Origin: Anticarsia gemmatalis
Lineage: Eukaryota > Arthropoda > Insecta > Lepidoptera > Erebidae
Direction: 5' to 3'
Length of the DNA stretch: 64,000 nt
Assembly (NCBI RefSeq): GCF_050436995.1
Contig: NC_134745.1
Location: 9,176,001 to 9,240,000, forward strand
Part shown: positions 50,001 through 62,887 of the stretch, one piece after another
Layout of the letters: each line of letters opens with the position of its first letter
Numbering within the stretch: position 1 is the stretch's first letter
Notes under the pieces: generated by a model
Told to the model about the DNA's origin: nothing
The model's database searches: none
The model's input: only the letters and a program-made list of their open reading frames with translations
Translations under genes and position numbers: made by a program

Positions 50001-53000
50001 ATGTGTTACATTCATTATCACAAACTTTCGCATTTATAATATTAGTAAGATTGATCATTCTTCATGTAACAGTTAATTATTATAAATGTTTAAAATACGT
50101 ATTTGTGTATGTTTTAGAACTCCGTGCAAAGCTGTCACCCCATCATGCATAAAATAGTTGCTCAAAATGTAGAAGAATACATAAGACCGAATGCAGATCT
50201 GAGGAAATACTTCCAAATGCTTCAAGAGAACGACAAGAAACTGTTCCTAGTCACAAACAGTCCTTATCATTTTGTGTGAGTTAAATATTTATTTACTAAA
50301 GGATTAGAACAACTATGTATTATATAAATTACACACAATGTAATTGATAAGAAAGCACACGTGACTGAGAGCACGTGTGGCGTATTTAAAACGAGAAATC
50401 TTTGACACATAACAATGCTTAGTATTGCATTCTAATCTAGACCAAAACAAAACGCAGAGATTGCAGACTTTGTGCGTCCCATGGCCATAACGAATGTGTC
50501 GTAATTCTATCCGTGAAAGGTAAAACATAGAAATACGAAGATTATGAATAAATCTTGCTTTGCGTGTTGTTTACAGTATAGTATGTTTGTATTACATATT
50601 CATAGACATGAAGTAAAACAGTAAATACATTGTTTTTATTATGAGCACACCCATTTGTGTGACATTTGTTAGGTATACAAATAATTATTATTGCGGGAAT
50701 GCAGGAAGTCACGCTGTGTTTCTGGCGCCTCGGATATTAGATTAGTCAAGGCGCCTACTGCTATTTAATGGGAGCCACTGTTACTCGACATAAACATATT
50801 GCGATTTCGGTCAAGTAAACTTTTTGATGAGGAATTGACAATCTCCGTAGCGCTGTGGTTATGGTGGTTACAGCTTTCCTTCCGCGCGTCTTTTGTTCCA
50901 CACATATCAGATTTTATATTATTTGTTGTGCTTCTTACTAAGAAGTTCTTAGTAGGGGATAATTATATGTTTTTTTTTGTATAGCTTCGTGGTGATCCTG
51001 ACTTTATGCCTAATTTCGCCAATAACACAGAACCTATTAAACTACATTAAATAAAAATATTTTAAAGTCGAATTTTTTCGACTGCTAAGTAACTACGTTG
51101 ATACAAAATTCTATACGGGAGTTTTTGATAAATCGTTTCTCTTTTCCTGGTTTCCAGTAACGCTGGCATGGAGATGCTGGTGGGTCACGACTGGCGGGAG
51201 TTCTTCGACGTGGTGATAGTGAACGCGAACAAGCCGACGTTCTTCACCGAAGTGTCCCGTCCCATCAGAGTGTTCGACAAGAACGCCAACACGCACATCT
51301 GGGAGAAAGTCTCCTCTTTGGAAAAAGGCATCATTTATTATGAGGTTGGGTCACTTATTTGTTTGTGTGTTGCAAATAACAGGTTTATTTAGTGATTGTA
51401 CTTATTATTTTATTAACTCGTAAAGGTTTCGCAGTATTCCCATCTGTAAACGCAGAATTGATCACGTAGGCATTAAGGATGTATTTAAAACTAGCTGACC
51501 CGCGCAACTTCGCTTGCGTCACCTAAGAGAAAGGGTCAAAATTTTCCCCGTTTTTGTAACATTTTTCGTTGCTACTCCACTCCCAATGACCGTAGCGTGA
51601 TGTTATATAGCCTATAGCCTTCCTCGATAAATGGGCTATCTAACACTGAAAGAATTTTTCAAATCGGACCAGTAGTTCCTGAGATTAGCGCGTTCAAACA
51701 AACAAACAATCAAACTCTTCAGCTTTATTATATTAGTATAGATTATACTGGGGTAATGGTCAGCTGTCACGTAGGCAGAATAAAGGGGGAACGGTTCGTC
51801 GTCACGTAGACAGAATCGAAACAGATATTTTATATGCACCAAGAACAAAATGGGGCGAAGGTAATCGAGATCTTAGTAACTTTAAAAACCATCTCGCTTT
51901 CGTACTGGTACTGGTAATATGTGTAGGTATAATGACATGAATGGGAATTGGATATCTATTAAAAATAGTGGAGTCTTTCTCAACGACGTCACGAAACCTA
52001 TTTAGGTAGAACTCAATCGATTGAATCGGTAAGAAATCGGGAGGGTTAAAGTTCTCAATAAGCCGGTTTTATATTTTCAAAGATTCCAGTTGTTATATTG
52101 CTAATGAATACTCATGGTTAATTTCCAGGGCACAGTGAAGCAGTTACAAGATCTGACAGGTTGGTGCGGACACCAGGTGCTGTACTTCGGTGATCACCCG
52201 TACAGTGACCTCGCTGACGTCACGCTGGAGCATGGCTGGCGCACCGGAGCCATCATCAATGAGTTGACGGTTAGTTTTGTACAAAAACACTATTTTATCT
52301 TGTTTCAAGACTTGTTTATGCCCGTGACTTGGCCGGCGTGAAGAGATGTCCCAGGGTAAAAAGTATCCTTGGCGTGCGACTTGCGGTTCTAAGCGCAAGC
52401 AGTTATCCCGTCGCACGCCACATACGCGGATCAGGCAGGCACTCGTGGGGTTTTAGCGGGTATGACCGCCCTTCTGGCGGGAGAGTCCCACATAACCCTG
52501 GGCTCCACCCAGGGACCAGGGTATGCGCAACGCATTTCCCCACGAAAAAAAAAAAAAAAAAATGGTAAAAAGTATCCTATGTTTAAATGTATGTAGTTAT
52601 ACCAAATTTAATTAAAATCCGTCCATTGACTTTGGCGTGATTGGGTAACGATCTAAACTTTCGCATTATTATAGCATAAGTAGGTAATATTATGGCTTGT
52701 AGGGTTTTCAATTATACCAATAACGAACCGCTAAACAGAACACGGTGTTAAAATAACTATTTTTTATTCCATGTTATATATTAAGTATTAATGGTTATTT
52801 GCTGTGGGAATCCGACCTTCACAATCACATTGATCACTGTCATAGACGTCGTTTATTCTATAAAATAAAATCAATATTATACGCCTTGTCACTGTTTTAA
52901 GGTCACCGAACATTATAAGGTAACTTAAGGGGTGAAAAGAGTTATTAGTACATTATTGAATAGGACGCAAATTTAGATTTTACCTTGACGTTTCGGTTCT

Positions 53001-55339
53001 GACACAGGCAGTGGTTGGCTGGAATGACTGACTAACGAATGCGAAAGTTTAAAATTTAATAGTAAACAACTCACCATACTTATAGTTCGACAACTTAGTA
53101 TAGAGCCTCGTTTAATAATTCTGTCCATTTTCAAAAAAGTACCTGTGTCAAACACGTCACAGTCAGCTGCATATGGTTGCGGGTGATTGAGATTCTATAT
53201 TCTGAATTTTGTATATTCCTTAGCCAGCCGTGACTCTTGCATATGAGGCTCTTAACTAAAATTGTTGGATTTTTATAATCTTAATAAGTACTTGTCTTAA
53301 GGATTTAGTCTACGTTTATCAAATTTCGACATTATGTACTTCAACTTATCGCTTCATAAAAATCACAATCGGTAGTTTACTGTTCATGTGATTTTCTATT
53401 GTAAGTACTTGATAACGACAGATTACTATGGGCCTGATAAAATAATATGCTTGACGAATTGAATTACATGGTGATAGTAGAGTAATAGAAGTAAATATTG
53501 TTTACTTGTTGTGCCAGCTTGATTACTCGCGTGGGAGATTTTATAAAATACTACCTATAACCTATACTATCTTTAATATCACTATCCTATTAGGTTTATC
53601 CCTAGATATATTTTCTATACACACGCAGAGACCACAAAACGCCACTTGGTACGATCCATACAAACTTCTTGTCTGTTCTATCGCTTTACAAATTTCAACT
53701 TTGATCGGCACTGTATACATATTTATTGACATGAAATCAGTTAAACGAATTTGGCTTTCGACTTAATATTAAATCACGCCTTTGTCCTCGAAAACCAAAC
53801 TTTAAACTAAAGCTCCATAATAAAATTAATTAATATAATATTTTTCCAATTTCCAGCATGAAATCAACACGTTAAACACGCAGTCGTTCAAGGAGAACGC
53901 CAACTGGCTTCAGATGCTCACCCAGCTGATCGAGGACCACCAGGACTATAAGGAACCTGAGGCGCTAGAGGTCGTCAACGAATGGATGGCTGAAAGGGAT
54001 TACCTCAGGTTTGAAAACATACACTACTTTACTCAATAACTTAATAGAAGAAGTGATGTTGCAATTGGTCACTGTTGGTCTTGGCTCTTCAAAGTCAATT
54101 AAAAATTAATTAACAATTGTTTTCGATGGTAACTAACCTGTCGTGTTCTTTTGTATTGAATTTGTTGAGTGAAAAGCAAAAATCAAGCTGCATTTTGTAT
54201 TTTTTTAATGTTTTAGTATTTAAAAAGGCTTTTACCTAACAAAGGAACGTCAGCCTAAAAGCATAATGGTTACAGTTGTAAATTAACTAGGCCAGAAATT
54301 TTTGATATTTTTGCAAATACCCAGTTTGAAAGTCGTATATTTATACAAAGGCTCGAATAGTAAATATACTTAAAAGAAAGAGTTTTTTTGAAATAATGAT
54401 CTTTTTGCCTGTAACAGTTGTTTGTGCAAATAACCATGCATGTTCTATCCAAACAATCATGATGTTTACAAAAGATGACTGTAAACAAGCATATTTTTAA
54501 ATATACAAAGCTATTCATAGTGTAAACAATTTACAATGAACTATATAGCACGTGTTGGCACTGTATATGGCGTGAATATGGCTAGTTTCATATGTCAATG
54601 AAGCGTTTTGTGTCATATAATACTTATGCCTAACTAACGACATCTATTGACAAAAGTTTGCAACTTTGTGATTATGTACTTAAAAGCTTACCATAATTTG
54701 AAAACTATGAAACGTGATCGTTTTACTGTTGTGTCTTTGTAACGGGTTCGACTCCCGGTGTAAATTGCTTTCTGTATGCCAGAATTGATTGGTTTTGGTT
54801 TGGGTGTCATTTGTCCGTCATTTGTGTTTGTAAATGTGTACTTCGACACATTCATTATTGCTTGAAGTGTTGACCGCTTAGCTATTTCTGCTTGTTGTCT
54901 AAAATATCTGAGGAATTTAAACGTACTATGTTTATTAGGCTAATGTGTGTGATGGATGCTTGGCTATATTAAATGTATTTAGGGTCTATTTCATGCTAAT
55001 GACAGTAGTGAAATTGGCCCTGAATTTATACAAAATTACTAACATTAATAACATTATTATAACATGATTGGCTGTAAATAACGCTTCTCTTTATTTTCAT
55101 GCTTCCATTGTAGGAGTACTTATATCCCTTCCAGGAACGAAATAAAGGCGGTGTTTAATCCGCAATTCGGTAGTGTGTTCCGTACCTACCACAACCCGAC
55201 GTATTTCTCCCGGCGGCTGTTCCGCTTCGCTGACATCTACACGTCAAACATCACACATCTAATGAACTACTCGCTCACACACACCTTCTATCCGCGCCGA
55301 GGAGTCATGCCACACGAATATGGATCCTATTTCGTCTAG
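47079..55339 (+). CDS. 5'-nucleotidase domain-containing protein (NT5DC2/3-like), HAD superfamily
   Basis: HAD-type hydrolase of the cytosolic-II 5'-nucleotidase group; exact substrate unknown. Exons: 47079-47250, 47337-47512, 47858-48085, 49235-49369, 50118-50275, 51158-51344, 52129-52269, 53857-54008, 55114-55339; 524 aa, phases agree. The N-terminus (MSSLISLRSHLVNGVRKFK) is basic and lacks acidic residues, so a mitochondrial presequence is likely. HAD motifs are intact: I, YGFDYDYTLAHY (DxDxT); II, LFLVTNSPYHF; III/IV, VIVNANKP and YFGDHPYSDLAD. FNPQFGSVFRTYHNPTYFSR and HTFYPRRG near the C-terminus are family signatures. Human NT5DC2/NT5DC3 are 520-550 aa. Which of the two it matches best cannot be decided by eye. 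Its introns are crowded with Helitron-like copies and a SINE. Confidence 0.92.
48945..49110 (-). repeat. Decayed repeat related to the copy at 49943
   Basis: CGCGACTTCCGACTGTGTGG and AAAAGTATCCTATATCTTAA recall the CGACTTCGTCCGCGTG...AAAAAGTATCTTATG blocks of 49943-50050 and 52330-52690. Ends are lost. It lies in an NT5DC intron. Confidence 0.4.
49387..49625 (-). mobile_element. Short Helitron-like element
   Basis: On minus it starts TCTATACTAATATTATAAAG, ends GCGCGGGTCAGCTAG, and is flanked by A and T. 239 bp with an (AAAC)n run. Closely matches 51491-51742 in the same gene. Confidence 0.7.
49943..50050 (-). mobile_element. Internally deleted Helitron-like element
   Basis: On minus it starts TCTTACTAATATTATAAATG and ends ...GGGGGTAGAAACTAG, between A and T. 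Only 108 bp; an internal part seems deleted relative to the copy at 52305-52690. Confidence 0.55.
51491..51742 (-). mobile_element. Short Helitron-like element
   Basis: Second copy of the 49387 family: TCTATACTAATATAATAAAG at the 5' end, GCGCGGGTCAGCTAG at the 3' end, A|T insertion site, 252 bp. It lies in the NT5DC intron 51345-52128. Confidence 0.7.
52370..52563 (+). mobile_element. SINE with poly(A) tail and 15-bp target duplication
   Basis: 194-bp body beginning TGGCGTGCGACTTGCGGTTC and ending in about 18 A. It is bounded by two exact copies of GGTAAAAAGTATCCT (52355-52369 and 52564-52578). The flanks (52305-52354 and 52579-52690) belong to an older repeat of the 49943 type, so this is a nested insertion in an NT5DC intron. 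Confidence 0.75.
54735..54815 (+). repeat. tRNA-like SINE fragment
   Basis: AACGGGTTCGACTCCCGGTG is a good B-box-like motif, followed by a TTGGTTTTGGTTTGGGTG stretch typical of insect SINE bodies. No A box could be found upstream, so this is a 5'-truncated copy in the last NT5DC intron. Confidence 0.45.
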
Positions 55340-56623
55340 ATATAAGACTCAATCTACAAATATAAGCGTATTATCAGCATTTGTATATACAATCAATTAG
55401 GCAAATTCATAGAAGATGCTTCGATATATTTTCATTGATAACTATTTTACTAAAATATGTGTAATCAGTTTTTAAGATATTTTATGTCTGTACATATATT
55501 TTTATAGTTCTTTTAGCTATCACTGAGCGATTAGTCTAATTTATTGAGTAAGACTAAGGTACCTATTTTGTAGGTATGTTGTAATTCATCCAACGGATTT
55601 CTAGTCACGAGTATTTAATATTGTCTCTGATAAGTTCGTTTGTTTATTTATATTTTCGCTTACCACTAACACATATCTGAGTGTCAATTTCTCACTGCTA
55701 TACTAAGTGGAACACAACAGCAGGCATACAAGTAAGTATATACTTTATAGTAAGTTTAACAACACTCAAGTATTGAAAAACTATTAGTATTCTAAAATAA
55801 GACATTACGGGTTGAATGAAAATCTTATAATTTATAAAGTTATGTTCTCGTATTCGTTTCGTTATAGCTGTAGGTATTATATTGCTCATTTATTGTAATC
55901 GCAAAAGGTTAAAGTTGCTGTTATCTTTGTACTGAAATGTTATTATTTAAAAGCATTTGATAGCCATATACAGATTACTGAAGTTTACCTAATTAATGCT
56001 AGTCTGTTGTTGAAATTAGTTACTTGTTCTGTGTGTTTATTTCTTATAATTTCTTTATTCTAAAGCTGTTTCTTTAATATTATTTTATTGTTAAAATAAG
56101 TACCTAAAGACAATGTTATTGTTGTATGTAGATCTGCAGTAGAATGTTCAAATAGACGTTATTTATACATAACATAATGATATTGTGACCCAGAATAGTG
56201 ACTATTGAGTAGCCTAGTTCGTAGATAACCTTATCTTGTGCCATCACAGACAATAAACAGAATGCACTACGACATATGAACCAAGTTGCAAACACTGAAA
56301 CTGTAGTCAAACTTTTCATATTAATTGGTGTTTTAGACGAATATTGTAATAAAAAATTGTTTACATTTACTCTGATTTTGTTATTTATAACCTGATTTTG
56401 AGTGGCAGTTCAATTGGAGTTTATCTGAGGGCGGGACCTGCGAATCGTGGCATGATAACGCGTTTACATCGTCTATAATAAACAACTTATTTGGATAAAT
56501 TATTTTATTAATAACTTATTTAAGAGAGCTGTTGATAGCGAGAGAGTTGACGAACAACAGTATAAATTGAGTACATCTTTAACTAGATAGTTGCCTGTCT
56601 TACAATCTATTACTCTTATAACT
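55340..56623. other. Convergent 3' region, NT5DC / EndoU-B
   Basis: 1.3 kb, very AT-rich, shared by the 3' UTRs of two converging genes. An AATAAA for the minus strand lies at 56504-56509. No open frame here looks coding and no repeat was identified. Confidence 0.6.
56504..56509 (-). terminator. Candidate EndoU-B polyadenylation signal
   Basis: TTTATT on plus (AATAAA on minus), about 115 nt past the EndoU-B stop codon. Confidence 0.45.
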
Positions 56624-59600
56624 TTAGTAGAATGGGTAAGCGGTGTCAATAAGTAGAACGTTCTCAGATTTCAGCGTCTTAGTTTGAATGCTAAAGTTGA
56701 TGTTGTTGTAGCGCAGTTTGCACGGTCTGTCGGGTCTCGCCATGAAGCACAGAGTGTATAACGCAGTCTCCAGCTCGGGAGATGTTCCTACGAACATGTT
56801 CACTTCGGGAGCGTCCTTAGTGTCACTTAGGACGGAGTGCTGCTTGAGGATCATGCCTTTCTGTAAACGAAATGGTTGTATTTAGATTGTGGATCTTTTA
56901 GAGTATATTTGTCATAGTATATAGTTTAACGCCTGATATTACTTTTTAAAGTTTGAATGCCTGTCTCTCTGAGAGAGTACATGTACTGGAGTTTTTAATA
57001 TAATTTTTGACTAGTACAGTCCTCAAAATTTTACTTCGCCAACGTATTCCATATTTCTGCTATAACTTAAGAAGACTCGTATCCGGTAGTGGGATGGCTT
57101 TATGATTATGATTCGATGAACTATGATAACTGGTTGATTACTCAAACAACTAGTCATATCGTAATATAAAACAAATGATGGGGGATAAGTTAAATTTAAA
57201 CTTACGCCGGACAAGTCCAGTTTGTCGATGTAGCCCAAGTAGTTAGCCTTGCGGTCCTGCTCACGCTTAGCGAAGAACAACCAACTGTGGAGACCTGGAA
57301 GATACGAATATTCTATTACAATACCTGAAGATAGAAGGTAAGTATTTTTTTTTATAGACCAATTTTTTTTTTGTACTACTCACCACATGGTCGTCTGATT
57401 TCATAGTAAGTACCATGGAAACCATAAATGATAACGCTATATTCAACAACTTTCCATTGTTCCCCGCATTTGATCCAATGTAAACAAGGAAAAATCTACT
57501 TAATAACATTCTAGACCGTTGCTGCAATTTTCTACTAAGTAAAATAACTCAACTTAGCATGGAAGATCACTTTTTTCACGGTACTTTGCTACTAAATAAG
57601 AAACAACGGCATAACAACAAGTAATACTCACCAAGCACATCATTAGACTTAAGCTCAGCCATGAAGATGTTCTCAAAGGCACAGCTGCACTTGCACAGGC
57701 CGGTCCAGTGACGCGCGTACTTCGTGAACCAGATCTTCTTCAACAACTCCACTTGTTCGGGGTACTCGTTCAATTGGGTGAGCCCTGTACAAGAAAATTT
57801 AATTAATGTAAGTAGTCAACTACATATGTCTTTTTATATATGGGCCTATGTAGCCTGAAATAAATGATTTGAATTTGCGAGATTGATATTATCTTAAACT
57901 CTAGATCATAGGTTCTGTATGACTTGAAGAAGTCATGCGGATAGCTGAGGTGATGATTTGTTTCCCTTTACCATGAATGTTCAGTCAATAAAAATTATTA
58001 AAGTTCTTAACAAAAGCAGCTAAAACTAGGTGATGGCAAGTTAGTTACTTATTTTGGTTCCGTTTTATTACGCATCAAAATTAACTGAAAATTATTAAAG
58101 TAAAATAGGCTGCAAAATCTTAATTGTTTGTTAATCGCCGATGGTTGAACACTATTAATAATTATGATTAATGTTTATAAACCTAACGTAACATAAATAG
58201 TACAGTCACGTTCATTTGTTATAAACGTTTAAAATGTGCGATGTATATAATTAAGGGCAATTAGATATCGCACTAGGATATCCTTTAATGATAAACTTAC
58301 ATACAAATTATTTATCGCAAACAAGAATATATTTTGCTAAAAATATGGATATTTTTAATGTTAAAAATGATCAAAGTAAGGCATATAAGTGCCTATTAAA
58401 CGATAACATTAGGCAAAATTTCACGGTGCGGTGGATTTTAATAATGAGTAGGTACTGATTTTGCTTGATAGTGTGATTGTATGGTATTATGATTAGCATC
58501 AACAATTGAAACATATCTGTCTACTTATAAGTACGAATGCATGAATGTATGAACTCATCTCTACCTTAGCGTTTCGTGTCAGTTATGGTATCCTTTCTGA
58601 CATCAGCGCAAAAAATACAAATACAAGTTTATGAGTAACTCTTACCTACATTTTAACGCGATATAAAATATCTTACTAAGTATGTAAGTATAATAAATTT
58701 TCCATCAAAACGGGCCATAGCGTGATGTGTTAATTGCAAAAAGAACGAGTTTTCATTACCTTTGCTAACCAAGAAGTTCATAAGGCTTCTAATAGGACCA
58801 GTTGCGAGTATAGTGTTGATATAAGTGGTCTGTTCCGTTTCCTCCTGCAACATGACATCATCCAACATTAGTTTACCTTGTTCACACTGCAGGTGTGTTG
58901 TTTATATCTTAGTTAATGATTCAATTGTAGCGTTTACTCACACCAGGGGTGACGAATTCTGGTCTGATCACGTTTTTGTGGTAATTGTCGAAGAGAGCGA
59001 CGAATGGTCTGATTGTGGGACCGTTCCATACGTTCTCGGGCACGTTCAGGAGACTGTAATCAAGCATTTATCAATAAATATGTGACTCATAACTTAGTTA
59101 ACGACTTAGTTAATACTTATTCTCTCTGTCATTCCAATTATGTTGTAGGCACCTACCTATTTAGTCTTGTTAACGAGTTTTGTTTAACCACTTGTCGAAC
59201 TGTTTAAAGATTTAAAACTAGATTTTAAGAAAAAACCGCGAGGTCATTGACATAAACGAGATGCAAGCTATTTTAATCGACAAAACCCAGTTCTTGTTTT
59301 GCATGCAAACTCTATAAATACTTATAAATAACTTTTATTCTCTTTTATAGGATCAAAAATTTTACTCACTTAGATTGCGCCTCGTCGTTCTTGGACATAG
59401 CACTGGTTTTGCCTTGCAAATTGACTTGGATGTAGTTGAAGGCATTGTTGATATCAGCGTTGAACATTTCCTCGCTGATGCGGAGGAGGTCATCGTCTGT
59501 GGTAGAGTCTTGAACTTGACGCAGCAGGTCATCGTAGCTCTTCTTCTTCGCGTAGTCAACGACTCCACCCACTACGGTACCAATTTGTTGGATGGTGTTA

Positions 59601-59743
59601 CCCGCTGTGTTTCCTTGCTGGCCGGTCACTTGATTGCTGATTAAGTTAGGCAGGATATTGTTGAATATTTGGCCTGCAGCGTGCGCTAGGTCGTCCCCGC
59701 GACACACCGCTAAACAGGCCAGGAATATTAGAGCAATCTTCAT
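56624..59743 (-). CDS. Secreted EndoU-family protein lacking the first catalytic His (EndoU-B)
   Basis: Exons in plus coordinates, 5' to 3': 59370-59743, 58942-59053, 58760-58844, 57632-57784, 57206-57294, 56624-56860; 349 aa, phases agree. Signal peptide MKIALIFLACLAVCRG, then a short N-terminal part (about 100 residues) and the EndoU domain. Conserved: RPFVALFDNYHKNV, GLHSWLFF (second His), FVGTSPELETALYTLCF. In the first active-site block EndoU-A has GFEHTF but this gene has AFENIF: the His codon is AAC (Asn, 57669-57671). The preceding CKCSC adds three Cys. A Lys lies near the expected catalytic position but offset by an indel. It may be a pseudoenzyme that binds RNA without cutting. The domain is split by one more intron than in EndoU-A. 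Confidence 0.88.
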
Positions 59744-62700
59744 ATTGTAAGTAATTTGAATACGTTGTGTCTAGCGCGATCGCTGCGCACTAGTGATCTC
59801 TGAGCTCGCGCGAGGAGGCGATACTGTGCGACCTCTGAGTGATGTCATGTCCGAGTTCGTATAGATACGGCATGTTGTTGAGATTCATACCGCGGTCCTA
59901 TAGTTTTTGCGACGACAACGGTGATTGCCCTGAATATAACATGAGGTGTATAGTACTTGACTGTCTGTAAACAGAATTGACCTTCGCAGGTGTGCGTATA
60001 TGTCCACACGTTAGTTAGAGCAAGTCATAATAATATCTATGTTTAGAATTAGAGGCTACTGTGTCGTATGAAATTATTAGTCTAATACTTATAGTGTGCA
60101 ATGCTAACTCTTTTTTCTACAATTACAACAAAAACAACTACTTTATCATCCTTCTTCAACGGTTTAATTGTAGTTAAATTAATTGATGGAGACACTGCAA
60201 TTAAATATTTACAACTCGATTTTACGTCAGACTTCTTTCTAGACAAAGCCCTAAAAATCTTCAAAACATATTTATCTTTTTAATTATATATTTATTAATA
60301 TAAGCACCCATACATCATACGGTTACACAGATTAATTAAAGCATTCAAATTGAACTCATAAGTACTCATCAAGGTGACCAAGATTGTTGTGTTATGACGA
60401 ACCTTGCCAAATCGAGGATAAGCGGTCACCTCCGCCAAGGATGCGAAGGTACTACAGGAGAATGGGCGTTGGCATCCACTTGGTACTACTTGGCAGTCAA
60501 TCAAAAGGTAATCGTGCCTTTGTAGTATTAAGGATACAGCCGGGAAAGGAGAAATTAGTTATGACAATAAGTCAGTTAGGTATGTGCAGTGCATTGTGCA
60601 GTCTCCCAATTAGTAAGTAATTTCGTGCGCCTGTTATCTTTTTTGGTTTTAATGAGGTAGGCAATTGCTGGCGATAATTATTCCAGTAAACAAACAAGAA
60701 AATAACACACGTTATATAAGTTTCAGACAAGAATTAGGGAACAGCAATAACAGTAGCCCTTCGTTTCTCTATTTTATAGTTTGATTGGTGAAAGTATAAA
60801 AAATATACCTAGAATAAGTAATCTCTGTTCCATTGAATTATTACAAACAATAAAAAGTCTCGTAAGTATCAATATTAGGTGCATTATGGCTGTTAATTTT
60901 GTTATTACGATTGTCCTCGACGTAGTTTCATAGAAGAGTCAATCTGGCGCACTTGATTGCTCTTGAGATAAACTGTGCAATTTGTTGATTTATAGTAGGA
61001 ACAGGATCAGGATGTTTCAATTCTGGGTGTATTTATAGTCCACAAATAAAAGAAAGTCATCATAAAAGAGACATTATCAGAAGCGCATCGTTGCGGGCGA
61101 GTGCGCACGCGAAATGCAGCACTAGCGTGATGTGCGCCCGCGCAGCGGGAAAATCGTATCTTACTCTATGTTTAATGCATTAGGCTCTCGTCCGATCGCG
61201 TTTGAATACTTGTATGGTGCTGTTAAAGAACTGTACATAGCAACCGCTTGGAATGCTTTGTTGAAATGTTAATTATTTATAGCCAATACTTTGTTTATGG
61301 CCGAGCATAACAAAATGCACGCGTAGAAAAATGGGTTATTATTTTTCTAGGTTTTGAAGACATCTGATAAATTTTAACAATGTTAGATCAAACTGTGATT
61401 TTCCTGTCGTATGCAACTCATTCATATAAATCAGCTCGTTAAAATTTTCTACTTATATGGATTTTGTAAATTGGCAAGGGAATGACATTTCTGAATTAGT
61501 TCAGAATGACACGGTAGAAAGATTTTAAAGAAGAATACTAGGACATGTTCAGTTCAGGTGAACTCATTTTGTTGAAACATAATATCCAGTAGTAAATGAA
61601 TCTGACATTCTATTGTAAAACGTGTTTATTGTCTGCAATTTGCGTCTGCGTTTATCTAATTTATCTTCAGATGTGGAACATTAGTAAACCCTCTTTATAT
61701 TTTGCAGTCGACAGTACTCGGCTATCTAAGTTGCAGTGATGATACTGTTTTATTTATTTCATTTGTAACGTGATGTTCTATTTCAAAATATTATGCTTTA
61801 TTCCGGTAAATGAAAGTTTTGTTTTGGGTAAATTATACAATATCTATACCAAGTAATGTTTCAACGACAACTAGGACAGGCAGTCGAGGACTATCATGAG
61901 AGTAATATCTACAATAATAAATCTTTGATATAGGGGTCCAAGCTTCAGTAGTGCGTTGTAATATTACCAAAGTTTCCTTGACATTGTAGAATATAAATTG
62001 GTATATTCCCAAGACCAATGTCTTGAGGTTTCATTTACCAAGGTTTTCCTTGTTTATTTGCTCAACACACACAATAACATATCAAACACTTCCTGGAATT
62101 AACAAATACATGTTTGTCTGATTTATAACAATTGTCTTTATAATGTTTTAATGGAGTATTTCTCGCAATGCAGTACATTACTTCTGTTAATTAAATTAAA
62201 ACTAACTATGAAATATTGGAACATTAAATAGTTATACTTAATTAAGATTGAGAAGTTTGTTACTATGACGCTTTGTTTTTTTAGCCAGTTAATCTATCAC
62301 AACACAGACAGACACGCACTTAACTGTTATCCGTTAATTACATCGAAGAAAAGAAACAATTTTATTGCTATTGTTTCCTTATAATTAAACTACAGTTATG
62401 CACTTGAAAACTTGTGCAAATTTCACATAATACACATAATCACATAATACATGTATATGTAATATTTCTTTATTATATCTCAATATTACAATGTTCCCAA
62501 ATTGAAGCATCCTCAGTAAGTTATAAAATATTTGTGATGGGGAATATGTCTATCACAATACTCTGAGGTGGCTCCCTTATTTGTGGTTAAGGCGATAAAT
62601 TACAACATTTCATTAGGCAAATCACGAACGAAAACACGGTTCTGTATTATTAGTACGGTGAATAAAATTGTAAACAAACCAACTTTACTGAGAAACGTGT

Positions 62701-62887
62701 TATCGGTGAGGTCATGCTTAATAAGAGGTCGGGTGCGGAGTGACGCCCGCCGTCAGTCGATGATCACACGCCGACTTGACCCTGCCGAATCAAACATCCA
62801 CCAATCAGAACGTTCTAAGCTAGTGTTTAAGCACATTCCTTATTAGTTCGTGCAAGCAACTAGTTCCGTACAGTGCTTGTGTCCACA
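59744..62887. other. 3.1-kb intergenic region between EndoU-B and the Pro-rich gene
   Basis: Divergent spacer. It is AT-rich apart from a CG-rich patch near 61085-61145. Open frames here (for example 60384-60620 and 62568-62846) lack splice partners and any recognised motif. No RNA gene or clear mobile element was found. Confidence 0.55.

Noticed and set aside
54735..54815. Possible tRNA gene
   Set aside because: Only a B-box-like motif; no cloverleaf, A box or terminator, so it is treated as a SINE fragment. The same was decided for 37655-37715.
60295..60620. Small open frames on both strands between EndoU-B and the Pro-rich gene
   Set aside because: No family motif, no splice partner and no signal peptide; possibly repeat-derived, but not supportable.
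62568..62846. 92-codon open frame just upstream of the Pro-rich gene
   Set aside because: Mixed basic composition with no recognisable domain; more likely promoter/5' flank sequence.
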